Source: Paraflavisolibacter caeni (GTDB lineage: Bacteria; Bacteroidota; Bacteroidia; Chitinophagales; Chitinophagaceae). Taken from it: a stretch of DNA of 64,000 nt. The position numbers and the translations under genes were made by a program. Under the pieces are notes generated by a model that had not been told where the DNA came from, did no database searches, and saw only the letters and a program-made list of their open reading frames with translations. Below are positions 8,451-16,327 of the stretch, piece by piece. Every line of letters starts with the position of its first letter. Position 1 is the first letter of the stretch. The stretch spans positions 62,001-126,000 of the forward strand of contig NZ_JAOTIF010000018.1 of assembly GCF_025628885.1 (NCBI RefSeq), written 5' to 3'.

Positions 8451-11400
8451 TTAGAAAGAAGCGTTTACACCAAATAAAAAGGTTCTTGTCCTGGGATAGA
8501 AGTTAGCTGCATCTATACCCGGAGCAATGCCGCCCTGGTTGATTTCAGGATCGATGCCTTTATAATTGGTAATGACGAATGCATTGTTTACTGATGCATA
8601 AATCCGTAACGATCTTACATACTGACTGAATGATTTAAAATTGTAGCCCAATGTGGCATTATCGAGACGCACATAACTACCATCTTCAATAAAGCGGCTC
8701 GAATACCGGTAAGCATTTACATCCTGCACTGATTCGCTTGCGACATCTTTTAAGATATTCGTGAATTGTGCTGTGCTCGGCCTGAACAAATCAGCCCGGG
8801 TAGCATTGAAGATCTTATTTCCAAATGCGCCTCTGAAGAATATATTTAAATCAAAATTATTATAGCGCAGGGTATTGGTAAAGCCCAGTAGCAGCTTAGG
8901 CTGAGGGCTGCCTACGTAATAATAGTCTGCCCCTATTGCCGGTGTTGTTGTTGGCTTACCACTTTTATCATAATACTGCGAAACGCCCTGGTCGTTTTTG
9001 CCGGCATACTTCAAAGTAAAGAACTGACCCAATGGACGTCCTGACTTTAAGATCTGCAAGGTGCTACCTGTTTGCCCTTGTCCTTCTGGTTGCGTCAAAC
9101 GGACAGAGTCGCCACCAGGAAATAAAGGATTGGTCAAGCTGGTAATTTCGTTGTTGTTGTGCGACAGGTTCAGGGATGCTGTCCAGTTAAATTTCTGTGT
9201 CCGAACAGGAGTTCCACTTAACATCAGTTCTATACCTTTGTTTTTCATGCTGCCGCCGTTGGCAATGATATTACCATTGGGTACAAGCATGGGATCTACC
9301 TTGTAGCTATAAATCATGCCCGTTGTGTTCTTATTATAAACATCAATTGACCCATTCAATCTTCCCTGCAGTATCGTAAAATCCAAACCAATGTTGGTTG
9401 TGGCTGTTTTCTCCCATTGCAAATCCGGGTTGGCTGCTTGTGTGGGTCCATATGCATTTACAGTTGTACCGTTGTAGTAGAAGCTGCCCAAAGTACCCGA
9501 AATAATTTGTGCAGTATATGCATTAAAGCCTGTGGAATTACCGACTTGTCCGTAGCTAGCTCTTAATTTCAAATCGCTGAACAGTTTTTGGCCCTGCATG
9601 AAACCTTCCTGGTTTATGCGCCATGCCGCACCAACGGCAGGGAAATAACCCCACTGCTTATCGGAGCCAAAAACAGAACTACCATCTCTTCTAAGCGAAC
9701 CTTGTACCAGGTATTTATCCTTGTAGTTGTAATTCAAACGGACAAAGTCAGAGATCAAGCGTGTTTCCTGATAAATACCAGGTGATCCAAAGTTGATGCG
9801 GTAGGAGGTAATTGCATATGGGTTACTCAATGACAAATTGTTATAGCTTACGTTATCAACAGGGAAGTTGGTGCTGGTAGTTTGAAAACCTTCACCCACA
9901 ATATTGTCCTGATAAGAATAACCCAGCACTGCATTTAGTGTATGACTGCCAAACTTTTTATCCCAGGTAAGGAAAGTTTCCAAAATTTTATTTGTGCTCT
10001 GATAGGTATTTCTCAATGCCGAACCATTAGTACCAAAATTGAGCAGGGTATGCACCAATGGAGGGTCAGGATTATTGTAGAAGTTGGCGCTATTGTAATT
10101 CGAGTAATAACTACCGTAATACTCGCCATGCAAGCTATTGCCTTGCTGGTAAGAAAGATTTAAATCATAAGTGAGACCAAACGGCAGTTTCACCTGTGTG
10201 TTAAAGCTTCCGATGAGGTTATTATACTTTGTATCATCCTGGCCATACTCTATAAGAGGTAACGGATTAAAATAACCGGTTTTCTGAAAGTTTTCAAAGA
10301 AAGTTCCATCAGGATTTTTTTCAGGAGAGACTGGCAAGTAACTGACCATTTGTAATAATACCGTATTCCGCTGCGGAACGTTTTGGGCATCGCTGCGTGA
10401 ATTGGTCAGATTCAGGCCAAACCTCACCTTATCATTAAAAGCAAATTGTTCCATGGCCAGCCTGGCAATGAACCTTTTTAAAGAGCTTTTTAAAAGAACG
10501 CCCTGTTTATCGACATAGTTCAAGCTGGCACTATAGGTACTGTGTTCTCCACCACCATTGAAACTCAAGTTATGGTTGTGAGAAATGGCAGAGTTGCTTT
10601 GCACAGCTTTCTGCCAGTTCGTATTGGCTCCTTTTTCATCGTTTGGAGATAAGGACTGCCCATTAGCTGTTATAAAAGCACGCAATTCATCGGCATTCAT
10701 CATTTCCAATTCATTCGATACTTTCTCCAGACCAATATATCCGCTATAGCCCACTATTGACTGCCCTTTTCTTCCTCTTTTGGTAGTCACCATAATGACA
10801 CCATTGGCAGCACGGTTACCATAAATGGCTGTAGCAGCAGCATCTTTTAAAACATCGATGGAGGCAATATCATCAGGCGCGATAACAGAGATATCAGCGC
10901 CGGGGACTCCATCAATGACATAAAATGGCGACTGGGAACTATTTAAGGTTGAAGCACCACGTAAAACAACGGCAGAAGGCCGGTTAGGGTCACCGCTGGT
11001 AGAAACATTCAGGCCGGGCACTTTTCCCTGCAACAGTTGCCCTACATCAGTAATAGCACCCCGGTTCAGATCTTCAGGCTTTACGGAGGTAACAGCACTG
11101 GATAGGTTTTTACGAGAGCTTCGGCCATAACCAACCATTACAACTTCATTCAGTTGTGCTATTTTTTCCTTTAATACCACAGCAAGAGGTTTCCCGGCTT
11201 CAGCCGCGACGTCGATGGGCTCAAAGTTGATGGCGGAAAAAGTAAGAGTGGCTGATGGTGGCGCTTTGATGCTAAAGGCACCGGACTGGTCGGTTAACGT
11301 TTTTGTGTTTGTTCCTTTTATTGTAACCGTTACGCCAATAGCGGGTTGGCCTTTACTGTCGGCCACGGTTCCTTTTACTTCCTGTGTACCTTGCGCAATG

Positions 11401-11495
11401 GAAGAGGTAACACCCACAAAGAAAAAGAGCAGCAACAATAAGAATTGACTTTTCCTACGGATGCTTAGCGTTGGATGTGTTTTCGTTTCAAACAT
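8451..11495 (-). CDS. SusC/RagA TonB-linked outer-membrane transporter
   Basis: 1014 residues, complete. It has a signal peptide (LLLLLFFFVGVTSSIAQ), a carboxypeptidase-D regulatory-like domain at about 38-115, a TonB plug at about 125-240 (MVGYGRSSRKN, PFYVIDGVPGADIS, ATAIYGNRAANGVIMVTTKRG) and then a long beta-barrel ending NFYPRTRTFLFGVNASF with the terminal aromatic residue usual for outer-membrane proteins. It imports the substrate captured by SusD using TonB energy. The first 250 residues are very close to the partial SusC at 1-762, so both probably handle related substrates. Alternative starts within the first residues are possible. Confidence 0.96.
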   Translation of the reverse strand: MFETKTHPTLSIRRKSQFLLLLLFFFVGVTSSIAQGTQEVKGTVADSKGQPAIGVTVTIKGTNTKTLTDQSGAFSIKAPPSATLTFSAINFEPIDVAAEAGKPLAVVLKEKIAQLNEVVMVGYGRSSRKNLSSAVTSVKPEDLNRGAITDVGQLLQGKVPGLNVSTSGDPNRPSAVVLRGASTLNSSQSPFYVIDGVPGADISVIAPDDIASIDVLKDAAATAIYGNRAANGVIMVTTKRGRKGQSIVGYSGYIGLEKVSNELEMMNADELRAFITANGQSLSPNDEKGANTNWQKAVQSNSAISHNHNLSFNGGGEHSTYSASLNYVDKQGVLLKSSLKRFIARLAMEQFAFNDKVRFGLNLTNSRSDAQNVPQRNTVLLQMVSYLPVSPEKNPDGTFFENFQKTGYFNPLPLIEYGQDDTKYNNLIGSFNTQVKLPFGLTYDLNLSYQQGNSLHGEYYGSYYSNYNSANFYNNPDPPLVHTLLNFGTNGSALRNTYQSTNKILETFLTWDKKFGSHTLNAVLGYSYQDNIVGEGFQTTSTNFPVDNVSYNNLSLSNPYAITSYRINFGSPGIYQETRLISDFVRLNYNYKDKYLVQGSLRRDGSSVFGSDKQWGYFPAVGAAWRINQEGFMQGQKLFSDLKLRASYGQVGNSTGFNAYTAQIISGTLGSFYYNGTTVNAYGPTQAANPDLQWEKTATTNIGLDFTILQGRLNGSIDVYNKNTTGMIYSYKVDPMLVPNGNIIANGGSMKNKGIELMLSGTPVRTQKFNWTASLNLSHNNNEITSLTNPLFPGGDSVRLTQPEGQGQTGSTLQILKSGRPLGQFFTLKYAGKNDQGVSQYYDKSGKPTTTPAIGADYYYVGSPQPKLLLGFTNTLRYNNFDLNIFFRGAFGNKIFNATRADLFRPSTAQFTNILKDVASESVQDVNAYRYSSRFIEDGSYVRLDNATLGYNFKSFSQYVRSLRIYASVNNAFVITNYKGIDPEINQGGIAPGIDAANFYPRTRTFLFGVNASF

Positions 11496-11561
11496 AAAGT
11501 GTATTTTGACAGTTAGAAGTTCCTTTGGAAATTCATATTATTTGCCACAGGCATGGCAATT

Positions 11562-11585
11562 CAGGGAAACCAAAATGTTTCCCTG
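11562..11585 (-). other. intergenic stem-loop between MIOX copy 2 and susC
   Basis: A perfect 9-bp stem, CAGGGAAAC with GTTTCCCTG around a 6-base loop. No T-run follows, so it is more likely an mRNA processing or stability element, or protein site, than a terminator. The left copy of this junction (763-821) lacks it. Confidence 0.5.
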
Positions 11586-11608
11586 TTGCAGATATCAAAA
11601 AATTCAAT

Positions 11609-12487
11609 TTAGAACCTCAGCGTTTTTGGCAAATACTTGTTTACCAAGTTTTCATAATAGGGCCGTAGTTCGTTCCAATTAGGAGGAGTAGGATTTTTTG
11701 AGTATAAGTCATAGGGATTAAACAGCTTTACCCATTTCAGCATTTCCCTATCATGATCATCTAATAAATGATCATAAGCTCCTTCTCTGTGCCATGCGTA
11801 GAAAGAATGATAGCGCAGCATATATAAAGCTGGTTCCGGCAAATAATCTTTCAACATGCTGTATATATACTCATCATGACCCCACGACATATCAACATTC
11901 CTTAAACCACAATTAGGTGTATAAATACCATACCTTGTATTGTATTTCTTATTGTTAAAGTCCGGATTGTTTTCAAAAAACTCGGGATACACAATTTTGT
12001 CTGAATAGGCACATCCCACAGGGAAAGTATCACCTACCACAGCCCATTGCGGTTCACCGAACAAGCAAAGAACTTTTCCCATATCGTGCATTAACCCGGT
12101 TAACACCATCCAATCGGGGTGACCATCGTTGCGGATAGCTTCGGAAGTCTGGAGCAAGTGTTGAAACTGGCTCAGATCGGTATCAGGATCAGAGTCATCA
12201 ACCAATTGGTTCAGGAATTCGAATGCATCCCACACGGTCATTTCTTTTCTACCGAACGAAAGGAAATCCGCTCTTTTCTGCTGCACAAAATCATACGTTT
12301 GATACGTATGGTTCAGCCTGTAAAATTCCTTTACGGTATCGCGTTCGGGATTGTCATAGTTGCGGTAGGCTTCCGTATCTTTTTCCATTGCAATGGATTC
12401 CGGATCGGGATAGCGTCTTAACACATCATCTTCCCATTCGTCCAGGCTGTTCAGAGGGTGAAGTTGGGGCAATTTTTCAGCACTCAT
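11609..12487 (-). CDS. myo-inositol oxygenase (MIOX), copy 2
   Basis: 292 residues, same length as copy 1. The iron ligands are at the same positions: H110, H134, D135, H204, H227 and D260. Differences from copy 1 are concentrated in the first 90 and last 60 residues, while the catalytic core (about 91-165) is nearly identical. It converts myo-inositol plus O2 to D-glucuronate in the cytoplasm. It is transcribed away from lacI, with a shared 268-bp region containing the operator, and is followed by susC and susD. This arrangement makes it the first gene of the regulated set. Whether the two copies differ in substrate or expression cannot be seen. Confidence 0.94.
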   Translation of the reverse strand: MSAEKLPQLHPLNSLDEWEDDVLRRYPDPESIAMEKDTEAYRNYDNPERDTVKEFYRLNHTYQTYDFVQQKRADFLSFGRKEMTVWDAFEFLNQLVDDSDPDTDLSQFQHLLQTSEAIRNDGHPDWMVLTGLMHDMGKVLCLFGEPQWAVVGDTFPVGCAYSDKIVYPEFFENNPDFNNKKYNTRYGIYTPNCGLRNVDMSWGHDEYIYSMLKDYLPEPALYMLRYHSFYAWHREGAYDHLLDDHDREMLKWVKLFNPYDLYSKNPTPPNWNELRPYYENLVNKYLPKTLRF

Positions 12488-12688
12488 TGGTTATTCATTT
12501 TAAATGGTTAAAAGTTAATAGGGCAGCGGAGTGTTGAATGAAAAAGCAGAGCTTCTATGTTACCTGAGAAAAAAGAAGGAATAGCAGAATAACATGGCAA
12601 GCTGAATATTTTACTTCGTCGTTGTTTCTTAAATCTGATGTGAAATTGAGTTATTTTAATTAGGTTCCATTCCCTGTTCATCAAATTT

Positions 12689-12706
12689 TACGAAAACGAT
12701 TTCGTA
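12689..12706. promoter_or_regulatory. LacI-family operator, right copy
   Basis: Same 18-mer as at 1944-1961 (TACGAAAACGATTTCGTA), a palindrome with central CG. It lies 49 bp before the lacI start and about 200 bp before MIOX copy 2, in the divergent promoter region. It is expected to mediate autoregulation and control of the MIOX-SusCD set. Confidence 0.78.
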
Positions 12707-12755
12707 CCTTTCCGGTTGAGCTTTCTACTTTGATTGTCTTCTAATTGAAACGACC

Positions 12756-13766
12756 ATGGGCGATATCACCATTAAAGAACTGGCGCAAAAACTGAACGTC
12801 TCTATTGCTACCATATCAAAAGCATTAAACGACAGTCATGAAATCAGCGCAGCCACTAAAGAAAAGGTGCTGGCCGGTGTACGCAAGTACAACTACACCC
12901 CTAACCCCAATGCCAGCAGTCTGCGCAAAAAGAGAAGTAATACCATTGCCATTGTTATCCCGGAAGTTGCCGACTCTTTTTTTTCTCAAGCCCTGAAAGG
13001 CATTGAGAGCATCGCCCAAAACCTTGGCTACCATGTATTGATCTATCTTACTTATGAAAGCTTTTATAAAGAGCGGCTGATCCTCAATGATATCAAAAAC
13101 GGGCGCGTGGATGGGGTGCTGATGTCTATATCGAGTGAAACGTCCAACAGCCTCCACATCAAGGCTTTGAGGGATCGGAATATTCCCATTGTATTCTTTG
13201 ACCGAGTGATGGAAGAAACAGAAACGGCCAAGGTGGTTACTGATGATTATCAAAGCAGTTATAAAGCCACGCAGCATCTATTGGAAAGGGGATGCCAACA
13301 CATTGCATACCTATCTACCTCCAAACACCTGATGATCAGCAATGAACGTAAAGATGGATACCTGCAAGCGCTGAAAGAGCACCACATCAAAGCATCCAAG
13401 CATACGGTTGTACAATGCTCCAACCATGCAGAATACAACTTCACTGTACTGCAAAAACTGCTGCAGCAGGAAGACAGACCTGATGGCATCATTGCTTCTA
13501 TAGAAAGGCTGACATCAACGATCTACCTTGTCTGCAAGGAATTGGGCATCGCCATTCCCGGACAACTCAAAGTAATTACGTTTTCCAACCTGGACACAGC
13601 GCCCATACTATCCCCTTCCTTAACAACGGTATCGCAACCAGCATTTGAAATGGGCAGGACTGCTGCCAGCATTTTGTTCAAAGCCCTTCAGAAGAAAAAG
13701 CTAAACATCAAGAATGAAAAGATTGTCATTCCATCTGTGTTGGTGAAGAGAGAGTCTACTAATTAG
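12756..13766 (+). CDS. LacI/GalR-family transcriptional regulator
   Basis: 336 residues. The N-terminal helix-turn-helix (ITIKELAQKLNVSIATISK) and hinge helix (NPNASSLRKKRSNTIAIVIP) are clear, followed by a periplasmic-binding-protein-type effector domain (QALKGIESIAQNLGYHVLIY, PIVFFDRVMEE, GREs-like MGRTAASILFKAL near the end). LacI members bind palindromic operators and release them on binding a sugar or sugar-derived ligand. The gene is divergent from MIOX copy 2, with an operator in between, so its effector is probably inositol, glucuronate or a related metabolite (inference). A 22-bp scrap identical to codons near 201-208 is at 2007-2028, evidence that a second lacI was lost. Confidence 0.95.
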   Translation: MGDITIKELAQKLNVSIATISKALNDSHEISAATKEKVLAGVRKYNYTPNPNASSLRKKRSNTIAIVIPEVADSFFSQALKGIESIAQNLGYHVLIYLTYESFYKERLILNDIKNGRVDGVLMSISSETSNSLHIKALRDRNIPIVFFDRVMEETETAKVVTDDYQSSYKATQHLLERGCQHIAYLSTSKHLMISNERKDGYLQALKEHHIKASKHTVVQCSNHAEYNFTVLQKLLQQEDRPDGIIASIERLTSTIYLVCKELGIAIPGQLKVITFSNLDTAPILSPSLTTVSQPAFEMGRTAASILFKALQKKKLNIKNEKIVIPSVLVKRESTN

Positions 13767-13828
13767 AAAGCTATATAGGAGCGTGTGTTTACAATGTTGT
13801 TCTTTGGGGATGATGGTTGAAGATGTTT

Positions 13829-13844
13829 CTGCGTGAGGCGGCAG
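13829..13844. repeat. CTGC-N8-GCAG element, copy 1
   Basis: Short inverted repeat CTGC and GCAG around 8 bases, preceded by GAAGATGTTT and followed by ACT. It lies just beyond the 3' end of the 13882-14466 gene. Related elements with the same spacing are at 15146 and 15572, and a looser one is at 17210. Confidence 0.45.
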
Positions 13845-13881
13845 ACTGGGTGGCAGCAAATTGGTGTTGGCTGCGTTGTCT

Positions 13882-14466
13882 TCACTCCCAAAATAAACTT
13901 TCGTCGAGCTGGGTTCGTTGATAGGTCTGGTTGTTGTTGCTGTCATAGGTGTAAGTATACTTCCGAATGTCACCTAAAGGTGCATACCACCAAACCCTTT
14001 CTTTGATTCGCCCCAAGCTGTCATAGGTAAACCTTGCCTTTTCATAAAGCAATGCTACGTAATGCATCACATCCGGGTCTGGGTCATTGTTTGCAGGCAG
14101 CATTAAACATGACCAATTCCATCCTTCCGAATAACTCAATTTGCCTGATGATTTATAGATCTCACTGACTTCCCACAATTTGAATCCTTTTTTGTCATAC
14201 CTATTCAACATTCTATACAGCAGCTCGCCACTAACATTTGAAAAATATATCGCTGATGAATCGTTGTCAAAGTTTATGATTTTATAGTTGTAATTGTCTG
14301 GGGGAGCAGGGATGTCGGTATCAGTTTTCCGAATCAATTTAGCTAATACGTTTAATTTTTCGTATAAAGAGTCAATGGTTTTTCGACTGGAATCCAGTCG
14401 AAAATCGGCTTGCCCAAATGAGTGCAGCGTTATGATCAGTAATAAGGTTGTAAGTAAAGCTTTCAT
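13882..14466 (-). CDS. secreted protein of unknown function
   Basis: Starting from the ATG at 14466 it encodes 194 residues beginning MKALLTTLLLIITLHSFGQA, a clear signal peptide; the upstream in-frame extension is unlikely to be translated. The mature part is hydrophilic with many aromatic residues, and the C-terminus (ARFTYDSLGRIKERVWWY, YTYDSNNNQTYQ) resembles YD-type or RHS-like repeats: tyrosine-aspartate pairs in short beta strands. It may be a fragment related to a larger repeat protein. It is the leftmost gene of a run of small accessory genes. No function is assigned. Confidence 0.65.
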   Translation of the reverse strand: MKALLTTLLLIITLHSFGQADFRLDSSRKTIDSLYEKLNVLAKLIRKTDTDIPAPPDNYNYKIINFDNDSSAIYFSNVSGELLYRMLNRYDKKGFKLWEVSEIYKSSGKLSYSEGWNWSCLMLPANNDPDPDVMHYVALLYEKARFTYDSLGRIKERVWWYAPLGDIRKYTYTYDSNNNQTYQRTQLDESLFWE

Positions 14467-14478
14467 CTGTATACGGTT

Positions 14479-14508
14479 AACATTTGTCGCAGCTTTGCTA
14501 AGGCAGGG
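14479..14508. repeat. 30-bp leader repeat, copy 1
   Basis: Thirty bases that match 16272-16301 with one mismatch. Both copies lie a short distance (12 and 22 bp) upstream of the start codon of an unrelated minus-strand secreted-protein gene. The sequence following this copy can also pair with itself (TAAGG at 14499 with CCTTA at 14526, AGTAT at 14510 with ATACT at 14518). Confidence 0.6.
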
Positions 14509-14617
14509 AAGTATGTGATACTGCACCTTAACTTATGCATTGCTGCTGAATTGCATTTTTTTGTTTAAATATAGTTCAGAAACCTAGCTTCTACAAACCT
14601 GAATGTTACCTTACGTG

Positions 14618-14770
14618 CTATTCATATAAAAGCTGCTCAACTTCTTGTTTAAGGATGGGCAGATGGTTTTTGATAATCCCCCAAATTACTTCGTCAGAGA
14701 CGGTGTCGTAGCCATGAATGATACGGTTCCTGGTACCGACTATTTTCCTAGCGTTTGAGAGTTGGATGGA
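14618..14770 (-). pseudogene. HepT-type (HEPN, DUF86) toxin, C-terminal remnant
   Basis: The minus strand encodes 50 residues, SIQLSNARKIVGTRNRIIHG and onward to KQEVEQLLYE and a stop, with an in-frame TAA immediately before them. This is the C-terminal end of HepT toxins, including the R-X4-H ribonuclease motif (RNRIIH) and the following Y. Intact HepT is about 110-120 residues, so the N-terminal half or more is missing and no start codon is present. It overlaps the last 23 bases of the MNT gene in another frame. It looks like the product of an internal deletion that fused the end of the antitoxin gene to the end of the toxin gene. Confidence 0.78.
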
Positions 14771-15065
14771 TTAATTGTCGCTGATGCTCAATTGCTTTTC
14801 GAAAATATGGATTGCGAATGGTTTTTTCTTCCAAGAGGTCAACCGATCGGTGCAGGGTATCCTCCAAAGCAAATTTGAGGTCAAAATAATTGTCTGCATA
14901 CTGACTAACATCTAAGGGTTCGAAATCGACAATAAAATCAACGTCACTATCCTTTTTAAAACGGTCTGTTAATACTGAGCCAAAGGCATATAGGCGCCTA
15001 ACCTTGTGCTGTTCACAAAGTTTTTGAATATCTCTTGTATATTGATCAATCAGTGACATGCGCAA
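14748..15065 (-). CDS. MNT-domain nucleotidyltransferase antitoxin (MntA-like)
   Basis: 105 residues, the usual size for the family. The minimal nucleotidyltransferase motif G29-S30-X10-D41-X-D43 (AFGSVLTDRFKKDSDVDF) is complete, and the C-terminal RSVDLLEEKTIRNPYFRKAIE is typical. In MntA-HepT systems this protein adds AMP to the toxin near its R-X4-H motif and neutralises it. The toxin gene next to it is truncated (14618-14770), so this is an orphan antitoxin. Met3 (15059) is an alternative start. Confidence 0.88.
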   Translation of the reverse strand: MRMSLIDQYTRDIQKLCEQHKVRRLYAFGSVLTDRFKKDSDVDFIVDFEPLDVSQYADNYFDLKFALEDTLHRSVDLLEEKTIRNPYFRKAIEHQRQLIHPTLKR

Positions 15066-15145
15066 TCAATAAGGACAAATTTACGAACAATCTGCTAGAC
15101 TGGAAGGGCAGCCGAAGAATGGTGGGTAACAGTTTTCAGGTGTTT

Positions 15146-15161
15146 CTGCCCATGGAAGCAG
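15146..15161. repeat. CTGC-N8-GCAG element, copy 2
   Basis: Inverted repeat CTGC / GCAG around 8 bases inside TTCAGGTGTTT and TCT flanks that match copy 3 closely. Outer bases GTAACAG (15125-15131) and CTGTTTAC (from 15174) can also pair, giving a two-step hairpin. Confidence 0.5.
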
Positions 15162-15332
15162 TCTCATCTGCCGCTGTTTACTTAAAGGTGTGACGCTTAA
15201 TTATGATTTCAGAGCTGACAATGATCATAGAGTCGCCATGGCAGAAAAACCAAGTATCAGCGGAAGTTGATTAAATCCAACCGGTAAATGTTTAAAGGGT
15301 GGAAATGAGAAGGTCGCCTTTAATTTGTTGCA

Positions 15333-15530
15333 TTACCAGTTAAAAAAATCCTTAAACTTAGGATAGGTTAAAAGTTTATAAAAGAACAATAAAGCTCCCA
15401 AAACTTTTAAACAGGCCGCCACAATAAAAATAGTACCAGCTTGGGGATGATGCATAAGCTTCTGAAAGGCTCCAATGAGATCTAAACAGTAGCCTAATAC
15501 GAGTAATGTTATTGCATGTTTTGTTTTCAT
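15333..15530 (-). CDS. small two-helix membrane protein
   Basis: 65 residues with two hydrophobic segments: HAITLLVLGYCLDLIGAF (about 5-22) and GTIFIVAACLKVLGALLFFY (about 32-51), ending in a charged tail YPKFKDFFNW. The pattern resembles small GldL-N-like or DUF-type two-helix proteins of Bacteroidota, some of which are involved in gliding or secretion, but at this length the match is weak. It is bracketed by CTGC-N8-GCAG elements. No function assigned. Confidence 0.6.
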   Translation of the reverse strand: MKTKHAITLLVLGYCLDLIGAFQKLMHHPQAGTIFIVAACLKVLGALLFFYKLLTYPKFKDFFNW

Positions 15531-15571
15531 ACTGATTGAATGTAGATTTTCGTTAACGATTTCAGGTGTAT

Positions 15572-15587
15572 CTGCCAGTGGTAGCAG
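15572..15587. repeat. CTGC-N8-GCAG element, copy 3
   Basis: Inverted repeat CTGC / GCAG around 8 bases, with TTCAGGTGTAT before and TCT after, matching copy 2. It is flanked by GTTAACG and CGTTACC stretches that can pair partially. Confidence 0.5.
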
Positions 15588-15691
15588 TCTGCGTTACCGT
15601 TGCCTGGTTAAAGATATGGTGTTCGATAGCGATTTTAAAACAGACGGTGGTCAGCCAGCCGCCATTGCTGAACCATCTCAGTCGGCTGCTG

Positions 15692-16249
15692 CTATAGTAT
15701 ATTAGTTATTTCTGAAAGCAGCTTGGACATCACAAATTCTCTTGCCTTGTCTTTATCGGTTGGCCCACCACAGACCAGGTAGGCTATCTTTCCGTTTTTG
15801 TCCACTACAATACTGGTTGGATAACCATTGTTTTGGTTCAACCGCCTACACTCTGCATCATTAATAGAAAAAATCTTAAACTGAAGCCCAAACTTTTCTT
15901 TTACTCTATTGATGGCTTCGGCATTATCCCGTGTAAAAGAAACAAACTCAAAGTCCTTGCGGTCTTTAAGTTTTCTATAGAGTTCGTTAAGTGCTTCCAT
16001 TTCAGCCATACAGGGGTGGCAGTCTTCAAACCAGAAGTTTACCAAAATTACTTTGCCTTTAAAGGCTTTCTTGTTGATCCTGCCATGTTCGTTTGTGGCT
16101 TCAAACTCAGGAAAAGGTCGACCGATTGCAGCCTTTGCATTTGCTTCCATTAAAGAGTCAATATTAACACTGCCCTTAGGATTGATAGATGCCTGTCCAA
16201 AAGAAATGAATGCAATCAGTAGAAACAGTCCAGAAAAGATTATTCTCAT
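15692..16249 (-). CDS. TlpA/thioredoxin-like protein
   Basis: Taking the ATG at 16249 gives 185 residues with a signal peptide (MRIIFSGLFLLIAFISFGQA). A thioredoxin-like domain follows, with KGKVILVNFWFEDCHPC (redox pair C77 and C80) and the cis-proline loop NGYPTSIVVDKNG. Such proteins reduce or isomerise disulfides in the periplasm or in envelope-attached proteins. The start was placed by the signal peptide; a longer in-frame start at 16276 would put nine extra residues before it. A second, truncated relative lies at 17709-18047. Its 5' leader carries a hairpin and the 30-bp leader repeat. Confidence 0.87.
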   Translation of the reverse strand: MRIIFSGLFLLIAFISFGQASINPKGSVNIDSLMEANAKAAIGRPFPEFEATNEHGRINKKAFKGKVILVNFWFEDCHPCMAEMEALNELYRKLKDRKDFEFVSFTRDNAEAINRVKEKFGLQFKIFSINDAECRRLNQNNGYPTSIVVDKNGKIAYLVCGGPTDKDKAREFVMSKLLSEITNIL

Positions 16250-16266
16250 AGTTAGGTTTTTAGTAA

Positions 16267-16323
16267 CCACCAACATTTGTCGCAGCTTTGCTAAGCCAGG
16301 GTAGTCAAAGCTGCAGTTGGTGG
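16267..16323. repeat. two-arm imperfect hairpin with 30-bp leader repeat, copy 2
   Basis: Outer arms CCACCAAC (16267-16274) and GTTGGTGG (16316-16323) pair fully, and inner arms CAGCTTTG (16283-16290) and CAAAGCTG (16306-16313) pair fully. Between them are an 8-base bulge on one side and 2 bases on the other, and a 15-base loop. It fills most of the 78-bp gap between two minus-strand genes and includes the repeat at 16272-16301. The two-arm geometry recalls integron attC sites, but the arm sequences are not the canonical core sites. Confidence 0.6.
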
Positions 16324-16327
16324 CAGG

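Noticed and set aside
13701-13973. 90-residue minus-strand frame over the end of lacI
   Set aside because: Overlaps lacI and the 13882-14466 gene and has no features; chance open frame.
14479-16323. True integron attC sites
   Set aside because: Two-arm hairpins are present but the RYYYAAC and GTTRRRY core sites are not, and no integrase gene is in the window. Kept only as an integron-like idea.
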